Below the pieces are notes generated by a model. That model was not told where the DNA came from, made no database searches, and saw only the letters and a list, made by a program, of their open reading frames with translations. This document shows, piece after piece, positions 1 through 10,814 of a DNA stretch of 64,000 bases. The translations under genes were made by a program, and so were the position numbers. The DNA comes from Anopheles merus (taxonomy: Eukaryota > Arthropoda > Insecta > Diptera > Culicidae): NCBI RefSeq assembly GCF_017562075.2, contig NW_024427592.1, positions 212,501-276,500 on the forward strand. Direction: 5' to 3'. Positions within the stretch are counted from its first letter, which is position 1; every line of letters begins with the position of its first letter.

Positions 1-975
1 CCGTCGCGACAGGTTCTTTGAGGTGAACTGATTTTTCAGGCTGTAGAATGACCGGTTGGCAGCCAGCATTCTTGCGCGCAACTCAGCTTCCATGCTGTTG
101 TCGTTGCTGACCTTTAACCCCAGATAGGTGAATTCTGGGACGACTTCGAAAGTGCGTTCACCTATCTGTACATCACGCCTACGTAGATTCTGATTATTTA
201 TTGGTAGGCCCGCTGATGTTTCCACCATCAGTTTGGTCTTTGCCTCGTTTATCTGCAATCCGAGGCTCTCTGCCGCCTGCTCGATCCCTTGGTAGGCTTC
301 TGCTACATAGGAGAGCCGCAGACCAATGATGTCTATATCATCAGCGTACTCCAAGTTCTGGGTTGACTTATAGAAGATGGTTCCCGTAGTCTCCACCCGC
401 GAGTCGCTGATGGTCCTCTCTAGTGCCAGGTTGAATAGGCAAGCCCGTCCCCCTGGTGCAGACCCTTGGTGGTAGCAAAAGGTCCTGAGAGTTTTCCATC
501 CACCCTCACCTGGCAAGTGACGTTGGTCATAGTCATTCTAACTAGCCGTATCAATTTGGCCAGGATTCCAAATGAGCTCATAGCGTCATACAGTTTTACC
601 CTAGCTATACTATCATATGCGGCTTTGAAGTCAATGAAGAGATGGTATGTGTCGTTTCTGTATTCAGCCATCTTCTCCAAGATCTGCCGCATAGTGAAGA
701 TCTGATCAGTGGTTGATTTTCCGTTTCGGAATCCTCTTTGATAGTTTGCGACTATCTATTCGGCGTGCGGGACAAGGCGATCCTGAAGGATCAGGGAGAA
801 TATTTTATAGGCGGTATTCAACACCGTAATACCCCTGTAGTTGTTGCAGTCCAACCTGTCTTCCTTCTTGTATACGGGGTAGATGATGCCGAGATTCCAA
901 TCACAAGGCATCGATTCGCTATCCTACACCTCAGTAACAATTTGATGAATCTCGTTTTCTAGTCGTGCACCTCCA
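1..975 (-). pseudogene. RTE reverse transcriptase, frameshifted and 3'-incomplete
   Basis: RT domain of the same element. Motif A reads HLFIDFKAAYDSI inside the 420-692 frame. The YADD catalytic box is encoded by 337-348 but in another frame. Homology continues to base 1 with thumb-like sequence (NNQNLRRRD, then KNQFTSK near the edge). At least two frame changes separate the finger region (about 880-970), motif A and YADD. Copy 2 at 5955-7240 covers the same segment and helps place the breaks. Confidence 0.8.
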
Positions 976-998
976 TTCTTGACCAGTTCGGATGCAAT

Positions 999-2480
999 TC
1001 ATTCGGTTCCGGATGCCTCCGGTTCCGGGATGCGTCGGTTGTTATTTTTTAGCCGACGGATAGCCTTTCGTGTTTCTTCTATGATAGGTGGCAGTAGCAT
1101 GACACTATCTGCTAGTGGCGCTTCTAGCTGTTCGCTAAACTGGTCGTTGAGTAATTCATCAAAGTACTGAGCCCACCGCGAGAGGACCTCTGGCTGGTTA
1201 CTGACCAGATCTCCATCCTTGTTGCGACAGCAGGTAACTTTAGGTACAACGTTGTTTCGGTGACCTGCTATCGCTTGGTAAAACTTTCGTGTCGGTGCGT
1301 ACGCCTCTCTGGTTTGTTCGAGTTCCCGCATGTTTTGCTCTTCCAAAGCATGCTTCTTGGAGCGGTGAACTCGTTTCTCTTCGCGTCTGAGCCGTGAATA
1401 TTCCTCTGCGCATGTCCCCGTTCTATGCCGTTTGTGCATTGCTCGGTATGCAGTATTCTTACGTTCGGTCACTTGTCTGCATTCATCGTCGAACCAGCCA
1501 GATTTGGTGTTGCCACGACGTGGTGGGAGTATATTTCTTGCACAGTTTAATATTTTTGTTTTTAGAGCGTTCCACCTCTCGCTCGTAGTTTCATATCTAT
1601 TTTCTGGTAGTAGAGACTCTTCTAAACCGGCTTTTAATTCCTTTTGGACAATATTGTCCCTTAGAGTGTCCGTGTTGAGCTGAAGCTGCATGTTTTCTCC
1701 GCCCTTATTGGCGCAGGGGCGGGCGATTCTACAACGTATCACTAAGCCAACCAAGTAGTGATCGGAATCGATATTGGCTCCTCGATATGTTCTGACTTTT
1801 AACAGACTCGACTGTTGTCGGCGGCTTATTAACACGTGGTCGATCTGGTTGAAAGATTCTCCATCAGGATGCGCCCATGTAACCTTGTGGATTTTCTTGC
1901 GCGCAAATTTGGTACTTCCTACAACCAGATTGTTCGCTGCGGCGATTTGGATCAATCTACTACCATTATCGTTACTGTGCTCATGCAGACTGTGACAGCC
2001 AGTGGATTGGCGGTACACTGGTTCCCTACCGACTTTTGCGTTGAAGTCCCCCAGGATGATTATGAGGTCATGCCTGGGGCACGCATCTATAGTTCTAGCG
2101 AGGCGGCCGTAAAAAAGGTCCTTCTCCTCTTCCTCTTTCTCCTCGGTAGGGACGTGAACGTTTATGAGGCTGATTTTAAAAAATTTGCCTCGCATGCGCA
2201 AGGTGCATAGCCTATCGTTTATAGCCTTGAAATCTATGATTACGGATTTCAGCCGAGAACCTACGACGAAACCCGTTCCGAGCACGCGGTGGCGGTCGTG
2301 GCAGCTGTAATAAATGGAGCATTGCTTACCACGTCTGTTGTGCACACCGTTCCCTAGCCACCGAATCTCTTGTAGAGCTACGAGGTCCATGCTCAGTGTG
2401 GCTAGGGCGTCATCAAGTTGTTTCAAGGCTCCGGCTTTGCTAAGAGTGCGTACGTTTCATGAGCCCATTTTAATCGTTGG
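999..2480 (-). pseudogene. RTE endonuclease (apurinic-type, EEP fold), nearly intact
   Basis: This is the DNA-nicking endonuclease of the RTE element, which cuts target DNA to prime reverse transcription. The open frame 999-2426 shows the family motifs in order: ALQEIRW (metal-binding Glu), GDFNAKVG, and DSDHYLVG (the SDH catalytic triad end). A basic linker towards the RT follows. Upstream of the ORF the frame continues to about 2540, but a TGA stop replaces the expected Trp just before NVRTLSKAG. So one nonsense codon removes the natural start, and the frame then shifts before the RT. Predicted dead as a protein. Confidence 0.8.
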
Positions 2481-2844
2481 CCGGGGACATTGCGTTGGGT
2501 CGGTATCGTTAGGTCCGTTTCGAATTCTTCTGTAGCTTTCCGTGGTCGTAGATTCATGAGACTGGGTGACTGGCCCTGCGCTCACGTGGCTGTTTTATTT
2601 AACGTCGGGTTGCCCCCCGACGTTCAGGCACCCAGTTTCCCGGGATACCCACCCCCCTCCTGCTTTGCCATATGCCACCATCCGCCCAGGGGGTTGGATC
2701 TAGCTCGTGTACCCAAGCTAGGATATATGGAGGCACATGTTACCACTCTGCACGACGAGGACGTGTCGGAATAGGAGTTGGATGGGAGAGCATATATTAT
2801 CCCTCGGAGAGCTTCGGATCCCATCCCATTCCAGAGCTATCTTG

Positions 2845-2938
2845 CTATGGTACCAAAAGTCACTGAACGCCAAGCTCACTTTACTAATGGGCACAGGCAG
2901 GACTTGACCGACAACGGTTGTTGTGCCAGAAAAGAAGA
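2845..2938 (+). repeat. tRNA-derived SINE, 3' part only
   Basis: The segment matches the body and tail of the SINE seen complete at 5541-5733: cttgctatggta, AGTCACTGAACGCCAAGCTC, gacttgaccgacaacggttg and the GAAGAAG tail. The tRNA-like head is missing. Confidence 0.75.
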
Positions 2939-2944
2939 AGTATA

Positions 2945-3540
2945 AACCAGCACCATTTTTCTTTAAAAATTTTCGTAGATTTTTTTTGAGTAGGGTAAGC
3001 ACTTTTTACGGCTATACAAATTCGCCTTTTACACTATCTTGTGTTCCTCTATGGATTTTGGATGCCTTAAATGTGTATAACATGCTTTTTTTTAATTTGA
3101 TCGATTTTTATCATTATTCACAGAAAAAAAATTACTGCCGATTGGAAATGTACCCATTATACCACTAGTGTTCCCAGGGTGACTTTTACAGCCATATATT
3201 TTAAATCTTGTATTTTACGATACAATCCGCTTGTTGTGAAGAAATCAAAATAATTTAATGAAAAATACGTGAAAAAATAATTGTATCCAAATAAAATTGT
3301 ATAAATATGTTTCGTGTATAATAAAGTTGATCCTGCAACAATAGAGTCAATGCATAGGATGATGCCTCTTTGGAATATAGTTTTCGCTCACACGTGGATC
3401 TCATTCTGAAAAACTAATTTATTATTGATCTAAACAAGTATTTTTAATTGTATTTTAAAGGCAGCATATCCGTTTTCCTACAATGCATTTGTGATTGACT
3501 ACTGAATGATAGAACATGGCAATCATGGCAGAGGAAACAT
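2945..3540. other. AT-rich intergenic stretch, nothing recognised
   Basis: No supported coding sequence or repeat boundary. It is simple AT-rich sequence between the truncated SINE and a hAT-like fragment. Confidence 0.5.
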
Positions 3541-3546
3541 TTTAGA

Positions 3547-3592
3547 TCAGCGGTCGGCAAACTTTTGAGACAAAGGGTGAAATTTAGTAAGA
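3547..3592 (+). repeat. hAT-like element end (fragment)
   Basis: CAGCGGTCGGCAAACTTTTG is the typical outer end of hAT-derived MITEs that start CAG.GGT. It is cut at about 3590, where GTCATCCATCAATTACGTAA begins, a different small repeat also seen in diverged form at about 20287. Confidence 0.45.
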
Positions 3593-3734
3593 CGTCATCC
3601 ATCAATTACGTAACGCAAAAATTGCGAATTTTCAACCCCCTCCCGCCCTAGTGTAACAAACTGTTGGAACGTTGGAAACCCCCCCCCCCTCCTCTTCCAA
3701 ATTACGTAACAGATGGACCCCAACCCCCTAAAAT

Positions 3735-3933
3735 TTCTTTCTTCCTTTCTGTGGCTCAACAACCGTTGTCGGTCAAGGCCTGCCTACCACTGGTGGGCTT
3801 GGCTTTCAGAGATTTATTAATTTCCGTCCTACGTATGGCGGCACGGTCTGTTTGGGGCTTGAACCCATGACGGGCATGTTGTTAAGTAGTACGAGTTGAC
3901 GACTGTATCATGAGACCGGCTTAATGAGACCGG
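3735..3933 (-). repeat. tRNA-derived SINE, full length, with TSD
   Basis: Reverse-oriented SINE. The minus strand has a tRNA-like head with box-B-like GGGTTCAAGCCCC, a body and a pyrimidine (plus strand) tail. It is flanked by a perfect 11-bp target-site duplication CCCCCTAAAAT at 3724-3734 and 3934-3944. Confidence 0.9.
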
Positions 3934-3944
3934 CCCCCTAAAAT

Positions 3945-5529
3945 AGCTTAGTTTATTGTTTTTCGACCGGCATAACCGCGAAGGTTGTGAAATCACTGTA
4001 GTAGACTATGACTACCAAACAGTGGTTTTGCCTCAGTCGAATTTTGCTTCCTAGGCATAGTAGCCTATGCCTTCTTTTGTAATAAATTTGTTCATAGTTA
4101 ACCACCAAACGAGCAAGTTGGCTTTTATTTGCTCTCCGTTTAAACTCTAACAGTCACCAACAAAAATCCTCGTTTTTTTTGCTCATTTGTTATTCGAAAA
4201 AAAAATTCAAAATTAATAATACAAAAAGTACTTTAAAACTAATAGTAATGTTTATTCATTTGAGGATCTGCAATCGAGGAGCAAGAGTGTGATCAGTCAA
4301 AAAATAACAAAGTTAGACCAATATCGTTTCTTGATGACCCCATTCTTGAGTTAAAACAACAGAGTTTCTCCAAATGATCGTTTTTGTTTTCAAATACGAT
4401 CAAAAATATACGAAAAAAATATAAATTAAATAAAATAAATTTATTGCAACCAAACTGTAGTGTATCTTACCTACATACAACTGCGTATGCTTACCTATAT
4501 ATAACTGCGTAGTGTAAAATTAAAAAAATGGACAAACATTGTTAACTGCACTTTGAATAGTAGTATTTAATGAGTCAGCATACAAAATTTGATACCTCTA
4601 TCAGGTAAACTCTAACCATGATGAGCACAAAAGTGAAACAACTTCGTTTAGAAGCGTGAGCAATCAAAGAATGGCACCCCGTAGCGTCTAAAATGGACTC
4701 CCTGCGGAAGTGTGTGGACGTCGTGTAAAAGCCCTTTTACATAACAGGAATAATTGCGGAATTAATATATCGTTGACCAGATTTTACAGCAAAATTCGTT
4801 TCGCAAATGTAATAACACGCTCATAATTACGGAAGGAAATGTTATGTAAAATATAGCTTTGTGTTTAAAAAGAAAAAAAAAACCTAAGGCGCTGTTTTAC
4901 GAAGACATTTTCAGATCTGCTTTGTGTGTTTCTTTCTAAAAAACATCGTTTCACACCTTGAAAGAGGAATTCTCCTTCTTGACAGAATCTGCCGTGGTCA
5001 TGACCAATACATTTTTCCTGGCGAGGTAAAAGCTGTCAAATGCCGTTTGACGTACCAATTCCATTCCAAATTCCCCAATGTGATGGGGGCCTTGGGCCTG
5101 TTTCGGCATTTACTACATCTTGGCTCTATTCAGCAACAATCAAAGTAGCTCAGGTAAATTTTTGAGGTTCCAAAAGAATCTGAAATGAAGACAGAGGGAC
5201 TACAGTGGCTACATTGCTGCATTAGCTTGACCAGAAGATTGGTGCTACAGTGAAATAGTACCTGGCAAACATGAATAAACAGATCAGGAAGTAAAAATCG
5301 CGTGCATTGGCTTCGCGGTAAACGATGACGCCAATGCGACCATTTCAGGCGAATTCAGAAGAATTTAGATATGACAATTCTTTAAAGCAATAGTGTAAAC
5401 ATCGCTATTAACATTAAGTTAAAAATGAATTATAATTTAATTATTTAGTAGTAAGCGTAATGGTAACGCGTCACCCTTAATACGCCTAGCGTAAGGTAGA
5501 GGGCGCTTCCAGGAAATTTACCTACGTGT
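3945..5529. other. AT-rich intergenic sequence with one shared repeat scrap
   Basis: No gene is supported. Positions 4151-4205 are an inverted, diverged match to 20362-20414 (shared core CTCATTTGTTATTCGAAAAA), so at least this part is a dispersed repeat. The short frames around 4924-5148 show no family signature. Confidence 0.5.
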
Positions 5530-5540
5530 AAAAAGTACTT

Positions 5541-5733
5541 TGCCGGTCTTGTGGTACAGTCGTCAACTTAACAACACGCCCGTCATGGGTTCAAGCCCCG
5601 AATAGACTGTGCCCCCATACGTAGGACTGACTATCTTGCTATGGGAACAATAAGTCACTGAAAGCCAAGCTCACTTCACTAGCGGGTACAGGCAGGCCTT
5701 GACCAACAGCGGTTGTTTGTGTCAAAGAAGAAG
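5541..5733 (+). repeat. tRNA-derived SINE, full length, with perfect TSD (type copy)
   Basis: Best complete copy of the family. The head TGGTACAGTCGTCAAC resembles pol III box A, and GGGTTCAAGCCCC resembles box B. A family-specific body and GAAGAAG tail follow. An 11-bp perfect TSD, AAAAAGTACTT, lies at 5530-5540 and 5734-5744. The anticodon arm is too degraded for a tRNA gene, so this is a SINE. Confidence 0.92.
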
Positions 5734-5816
5734 AAAAAGTACTTCATCGTAATTCTATTACGCAGCGTAAAACTGCTGTAGATTGGTATCGTGCAACTCA
5801 AATCCGCGTGCGGCAG

Positions 5817-5880
5817 CTCGAATTCCCGAATTTCTACAGTATATAAGCGAGTGTTTTATTCTGAATGAAGTTAGTCAAGT
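5817..5880 (+). promoter_or_regulatory. Heat-shock-type core promoter fragment (HSE + TATA)
   Basis: CTCGAATTCCCGAATTTCTA (5817-5836) contains alternating GAA/TTC units as in a heat shock element. TATATAAG follows at 5840-5847, and AGTCAAGT (about 5873-5880) lies at the usual start-site distance. An hsp70-leader-like stretch (GAGTTCAAAGCAACAACA) comes next. No coding sequence follows; the RTE fragment begins near 5955. Inference: an orphaned or captured heat-inducible promoter. Confidence 0.45.
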
Positions 5881-5954
5881 GCCAGAGTTCAAAGCAACAA
5901 CATCGTGTTTTCATCATTTTCAAAACTTCCTCTTCATCATTATCAGTAATTGAG

Positions 5955-7240
5955 TTGTGGGATAGCGAATCGGTACCTTGAGATAGGAATCTCGGCATCA
6001 TCCACCCCACATACAAGAATGGAGGTTGAACTGCAACAACTACATGGGCATTACAGTATTGAATACCGCGTATAAAATATTCTCCCTGATCGTTCAGGAT
6101 CGCCTTGTCTCGCACGTCGAAGGTATAATCGGAAACTATCAAAGAGGATTCCGAAACGGCAAATCAACCACTGATCAGATCTTTACCATGCGGCAGATCT
6201 TGGAAAAGATGGCTGAATACAGAAACGACACATACCATCTCTTCATTGACTTCAAAGCCGCATATGATAGCATAGCCATGGTAAAACTGTACGATGCTAT
6301 GAGCTCATTTGGAATCCCGGCCAAACTGATAAGGCTAGTTAGAATGACTATGACCAACGTCACATGCCAGGTGAGGGTGGATGGAAAACTCTCAGGACCT
6401 TTTGCTACCACCAAGAGTCTGCGCCAGGGGGACGGGCTTGCCTGTCTCCTATTCAACCTGGCACTAGAGAGGGCCATCCGCGACTCGAGGGTGGAGACTA
6501 CGGGAACCATCTTCTATAAGTCAATCTAGATCCTGCCATACGCTGATGATATAGACATCATTGGTCTGCGGCTCTCGTATGTAGCAGAAGCCTACCAAGG
6601 GATCGAGCAGGAGGCAGAGAGCCTCGGAATTCAGATAAACGAGGCAATGACGAAACTGATGGTGGTACTATCAGCGGCCCTACTAATAAATAATCAGAAT
6701 CTACGTAGGCGTGACGTGCAGATGATAGGTGAACGCACTTTTGAAGTCGTCCCGATTTCACCTATGTCGGTTCAAGGGTCAGTTCCGACAATAGTATGGA
6801 TGAGTTGCGAGCTAGGACGCTGGCTGGCAACCGGCCATTTTTATTCTTCTTCTATTTGCCGTAACGTCTTACGAGAACATGCCGGCCTGTACAGGCTTTC
6901 GAGACTAAATTCATAACCACGCAGCCGAATAGTCAATCCTTGCTACGGGGGGCCGGTCCATTCTAGGCTTGAACCCATTATGGGCATGTTATTGAGTCGT
7001 TGGAGTAGACGACTGTACCATGGGGCCGCCTTATTACCGGTCATTATACGGCCTGAAAAATCGTGATGAAACCCTTCTGGCCGCGTTCGAGAGGATGATG
7101 TTCAGAAGAATTTTTAGCCCCGTATGTGTGGAAGGACAAGGCGTGGTAGGCTCAAATTGAAGTGGCAAGATGGCGTGGAGGCCATTAAGGCCGGGATAAC
7201 GGACTGGTAGACGAAGGCAACAGCCCATAAAACCCATTAA
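5955..7240 (+). pseudogene. RTE retrotransposon copy 2: RT domain, 5'-truncated, SINE-interrupted
   Basis: Same family as 1-2830. Homology begins near 5955. The main open frame 6026-6529 carries NTAYKIFSLI, NYQRGFRNGKSTTDQ, motif A HLFIDFKAAYDSI and LRQGDGLACLLFNLALERA. A TAG at 6527-6529 ends it just before the in-frame-shifted YADDIDIIG region (about 6537-6563). The thumb continues to about 6838. A SINE (6841-7035) splits it, and the 3' end (FERMMFRRIF, then the K.KWQDGVEA.KAGI..W tail) is readable at 7080-7215. The endonuclease half is absent, as expected for 5'-truncated integration. Confidence 0.85.
6841..7035 (-). repeat. SINE (variant subfamily) inside RTE copy 2
   Basis: Minus orientation. 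The tail TTCTTCTTCT comes first on the plus strand and the head ends at GACTGTACCATGGGGCCGCC. The body differs from the main family (ACATGCCGGCCTGTACAGGC). The flanks ACCGGCCATT (6830-6839) and ACCGGTCATT (7036-7045) form a 9/10 TSD, and removing the insert restores RTE coding sequence. Confidence 0.82.
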
Positions 7241-7640
7241 CACAGTGAAAGTATGAGTTGCACAAAATACTATTTCACATCTCCGTTTATTGTTTTCAAA
7301 TTTTAAAAAACAGTTTCACATGATTTATTAAACCAAATTTATGATCGTACTAACGACACTTTGAAATTTCAAACGTGTTTTTATAACTTTTTTTAGGTTT
7401 CAAATGTTTTGTAAGAGAATTCATACAAGATTAATTTTTATGACTATAATTTTTTTTCCTGTAATGATTGTTTTAATAATGAATATCAAAGTATGTAAAA
7501 AGTTTTTCAAATATTGGGTAGGATCGTGCATTGAAGTAGTCAAAACAAAACGACGGTTAACCGCAGGACTCCACACAGCATAACACGGAGCGCAACATAA
7601 CAACTGACAGCTGCCAAATGCTTCAGAAAACCATGTCTCA
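7241..7640. other. AT-rich stretch, nothing recognised
   Basis: No supported gene or repeat. It lies between the RTE 3' end and the probable BEL 3' end. Confidence 0.4.
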
Positions 7641-7897
7641 GAGGCGTATGTGAGTACTGGTAATATAAAGGTTGTTGTTTCGGTTGTAACACTGGTCTTT
7701 AAACGTCACTTGGCATATCATAAAATACTGACTGTCAGCTGTGGCCTCGTGGTGTTTATGTCAACATTCTCTACCCCGTGAACGCATCTGCTTGCACGAG
7801 TCTGCCGTTCACTACTTTTGTTTCCGGTCTTATCACTGCTGAGCTTTTTTGGTGGTGTTGCTCCTGATCTACTTCAACATCTATTACTGCTAGTTTA

Positions 7898-8018
7898 TGT
7901 TGTAACGCAGTAAATGTGGACTATTCTCTTCTAGTGATGAAAGCGAACTAAACCTTTATTGAACATTTATATGACTACTATCATGAAAGAATCAATCATG
8001 CATGCTTGGATTCCTTCA
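7898..8018 (-). repeat. Copia 3' LTR (121 bp)
   Basis: Plus strand TGTTGTAACGCAG...GGATTCCTTCA, so TG...CA ends. It matches 11977-12097 almost base for base. The plus-strand CTCCTCCTC (8019-8027) next to it is the polypurine tract of the element. Confidence 0.9.
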
Positions 8019-8660
8019 CTCCTCCTCAAGCTGCAACGATTGAAGTCCCAACTTCTTACGGCAAGTTTCCAACTTCACTTTTGACAATGGCTTTGTCAAC
8101 GCGTCAGCAATCATACGTTCGGAAGGGCAATATTGAACCTGTATAAAGTTGTTATTCACCAGGTCCCGGATTAAATTGTACCGGGTGTCGATGTGCTTAG
8201 TCCTTCTACATCCCCCTTCGGCTCGCAACATCGCCAGGCAGCTCTGGTTATCTTCACGTATAACGATTGGTCCAGAGGTCTTCTCATCTACATCTTTCAT
8301 AAGTTTTTGCAACCAGAGCAGCTCTCGACAGGCCTCCGCTATAGCGACATATTCCGCTTCGGTCGACGAAAGGGTCACGCACTGCTGCTTCCGAGCTGAC
8401 CACGAAATCGGTCCACCTAAATGAAAAATGAATCCCGAGTTCGATTTTCGATCTTGATGGTCGCCCGCCCAGTCGGCATCAACGTATGCTTCAAGCTGCC
8501 CATCTTCAACGAGTTTCAATTTCAGATCTGCTGTTGAATTCAGATATCGCAATGTTCTCTTGGCTTCCGTCCAATCAGCTTGGCAAGGATTGCTCACCTT
8601 GCGCCCCAGGATGGATGCACTGATGGCAACGCCCGCGTGTTGACCGCAACGTACAGCAAA
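8016..8660 (-). pseudogene. Copia RNase H domain and C-terminus
   Basis: The frame 8016-8597 contains the copia RNase H signature: YVDADWAGD, SWSARKQQCVTLSSTEAEY, EDNQSCL, KHIDTRYNLIRD and ADALTKPL. The last residues EEE are encoded by the polypurine tract, and the stop TGA (8016-8018) is the first triplet of the 3' LTR. Upstream (8598-8770) the connection to RT is frame-shifted. Confidence 0.88.
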
Positions 8661-8770
8661 GCACCCACCAAGCTTTGGAAATCGTCTTTTCGAGGCATTG
8701 GGTTCTCCTCCTTTTGCTGTATTTTCGGGTAATCGGGGTTCATTGGGATACGGGATGGTCTTGCATCTTC

Positions 8771-9950
8771 TTATCCGAATCTTTTAGCAATCCTACGAAT
8801 GTACGAGGCTTGATCTAACAAATATTGCCCATTCTGTCCTCGTTCGATTCGAATACCCAGATAATTCCTTACATCGCCCAGGATGGTTATCTTAAAATGT
8901 CGTTTCAAAGTAGTTCCGATGTTTTCATACTCTCTGTCTTCAGAGCAAGCAACAAGCATGTCATCCACATACAACAGTATGAATGACCATCGATCACGCT
9001 TGTTTTTCACAAACAGACAAGGATCTGCTTCTGAAGAATGGAACCCCAAACTCCGAAGCACTTCGGTTATAGTTTGGTTCCATACTCTTCCTGCTTGCTT
9101 CAAACCATATAGACTCTTTTTCAGCAGACACACGTCATTTTTTTAACCAATTTCAAATCCAGTCGGTTGTTTCATATAGATCGTCTCTGCCAGGTCTCCA
9201 TACAAGTATGCCGACTTAACGTCCACATGTTTCACAATCAACTTTCTTCTAGCAGCGATTGATAACAACGTGCGAAAAGCGGTCTGCTTCGCCTCGGGGG
9301 CAAAAACTTCGTCATAGTCCGCACCATACACTTGGCTGAACCTTTTGCAACAAGTCTTGCCTTGTATTGGATTATTTTGCCGTCGCCGTCCATCTTTCTT
9401 TTAAAACCCCACTTACTGCCCACAGCTTTGCGATCTTTGGGCAAAGAAGCGATATCCCATGTGGCATTTTCGAGCAAGGACTTGATCTCCTCCTCCATTG
9501 CACGCTTCCACAAGTCTCGATCTGGGCAACTCATGGCTTCTTCAAATGTACGGGGCTCGCAGTACTCCTGGGTGATTAAAATTCTTTCATTTGAGGATAT
9601 TCTTACCATTCCAGTTGTTTCTCGGAAACGTTGAGGTGGTACACCCTTTGTGCTACGGGATGATCGTCGAGCTGCCCTTTCGAGAGTGTGTCCATCATCA
9701 CCGTCATCTTCGTTCGTAGTATCGCACATACTGGAATCCGTATCCGTTAGCTCCTCCTCAACTAGAGTTTCATCGGTGCTGTCTTCTTCTTCAGATTCTA
9801 GACGATCACCGACATCGTCATCGAAATCGGAATCGTCATCGAAAGGCAAATCATCGTCGAATTCGTACTCAACAATTTGAGGATTCGTCTTTTTCGAACG
9901 ATTAATCGCGTCATGTTCGAAATCTTCCATTTCGATAAACTTCGCATCAC
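8771..9950 (-). pseudogene. Copia reverse transcriptase, four-frame remnant
   Basis: RT2-type copia domain in order. KAVGSKWGFKRK and YKARLVAKG (in 9238-10071) are followed by DYDEVFAPEAKQTAFRTLL and HVDVKSAYLYGDL (9143-9331), then KKSLYGLKQAGRVW and the catalytic YVDDMLVA (8771-9133). Breaks lie near 9325 (frame change) and 9143 (stop plus shift). All catalytic motifs are legible but no intact ORF remains. Confidence 0.88.
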
Positions 9951-10052
9951 GGCTAAGGATTATCTTATTGGTGGTAGGATCTACAAAACGAAACGCCTTA
10001 TGATTGTCAGCATATCCTACAAACATAAGCTTCTTCCCCTTTGGATCGAGTT

Positions 10053-10800
10053 TCATGCAATAGCTGAGCAACCAAAGATGTACAGGTTACTGTAGTCCGG
10101 TTGCTTCCCATACCATAATTCAAATGGCGTCTTCTCGATAGACCTCGATGACGAAATGTTTTGTGCATTGATTGCTTCGACCCAAAAACGATACCCTAGT
10201 TTCGCATTAATCAACATGGAGCTAGCCATTTCTACCAACGTCCGATTTTTTCGTTCAGCAACTCCATTTTGTTGCGGGGAGTAACCTGCTGTAAACTGCG
10301 GAACGATTCCTTTGGCCCGAAAGAATTGACCCAAACGTTTGCTTTTGTACTCACCGCCTTGGTCTGAGCGGATGACAATTGGATTCCTTCCAAAACGATT
10401 ATGGACCACAGTGACATACTCTTCGATCACTTCAGCTGCTTCAGATTTTCGTTTCAAAAAATACACCGTTGTATAGCGACTAAAATCATCAATCATTGTT
10501 AAGAAGTAGCGTGATCCACCTGACGTCACTGTATTCATGGGACTACAGATGTCCGTGTGTACCAGGTCCAAAACTCTCGTTGATTGTCGTTCCGTAATCG
10601 GCGGGAAGGGTTTTCGAGCAATCTTCCCTTCAACACAACACTCACAGGTCTGGAAAATGTCGCATTTCTAGATAGAAATTCCCTTCGCCAAGCCTTCACG
10701 TGCAACTCGCTGAATTGCGTTAGGGTCCCGGTGCCCTAGCTTGCGATGCCATGAATGAATGCAGTCTTTCGTGTGATGAACAACGTTGATGCTTCGATCC
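10053..10800 (-). pseudogene. Copia integrase
   Basis: The HHCC finger is readable at about 10640-10760 (HRKLGHRDPNAIQR and CECCVEGK) but is crossed by an in-frame TAG. The catalytic core 10053-10571 has DLVHTDICSP (first Asp), the second Asp in IRSDQGGEY, and YSPQQNGVAERKNRT (Glu). A frame change near 10060 separates it from the next segment, which begins MKLDPKGKKLMFVGY. Confidence 0.88.
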
Positions 10801-10814
10801 ATACTACTTTTCAA

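Larger units (their letters stand above)
1..2830 (-). mobile_element. RTE-clade non-LTR retrotransposon, copy 1 (3' end cut by window edge)
   Basis: The minus strand reads 5'UTR, endonuclease, then reverse transcriptase, and runs off the left edge. The endonuclease and RT parts sit in different, repeatedly broken frames. The same family recurs on the plus strand at 5955-7240 with near-identical RT peptide, so this is a repeated family. The 5' boundary near 2830 is approximate, because the sequence from about 2540 to 2830 has no coding support and is taken as 5'UTR by position. RTE assignment rests on the order endonuclease-RT without a separate gag and on the RT peptide style; it is an inference from family knowledge. 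Confidence 0.8.

Noticed and set aside
1774..2210. Plus-strand frames opposite the RTE endonuclease
   Set aside because: They are antisense shadows of a clearly coding minus strand.
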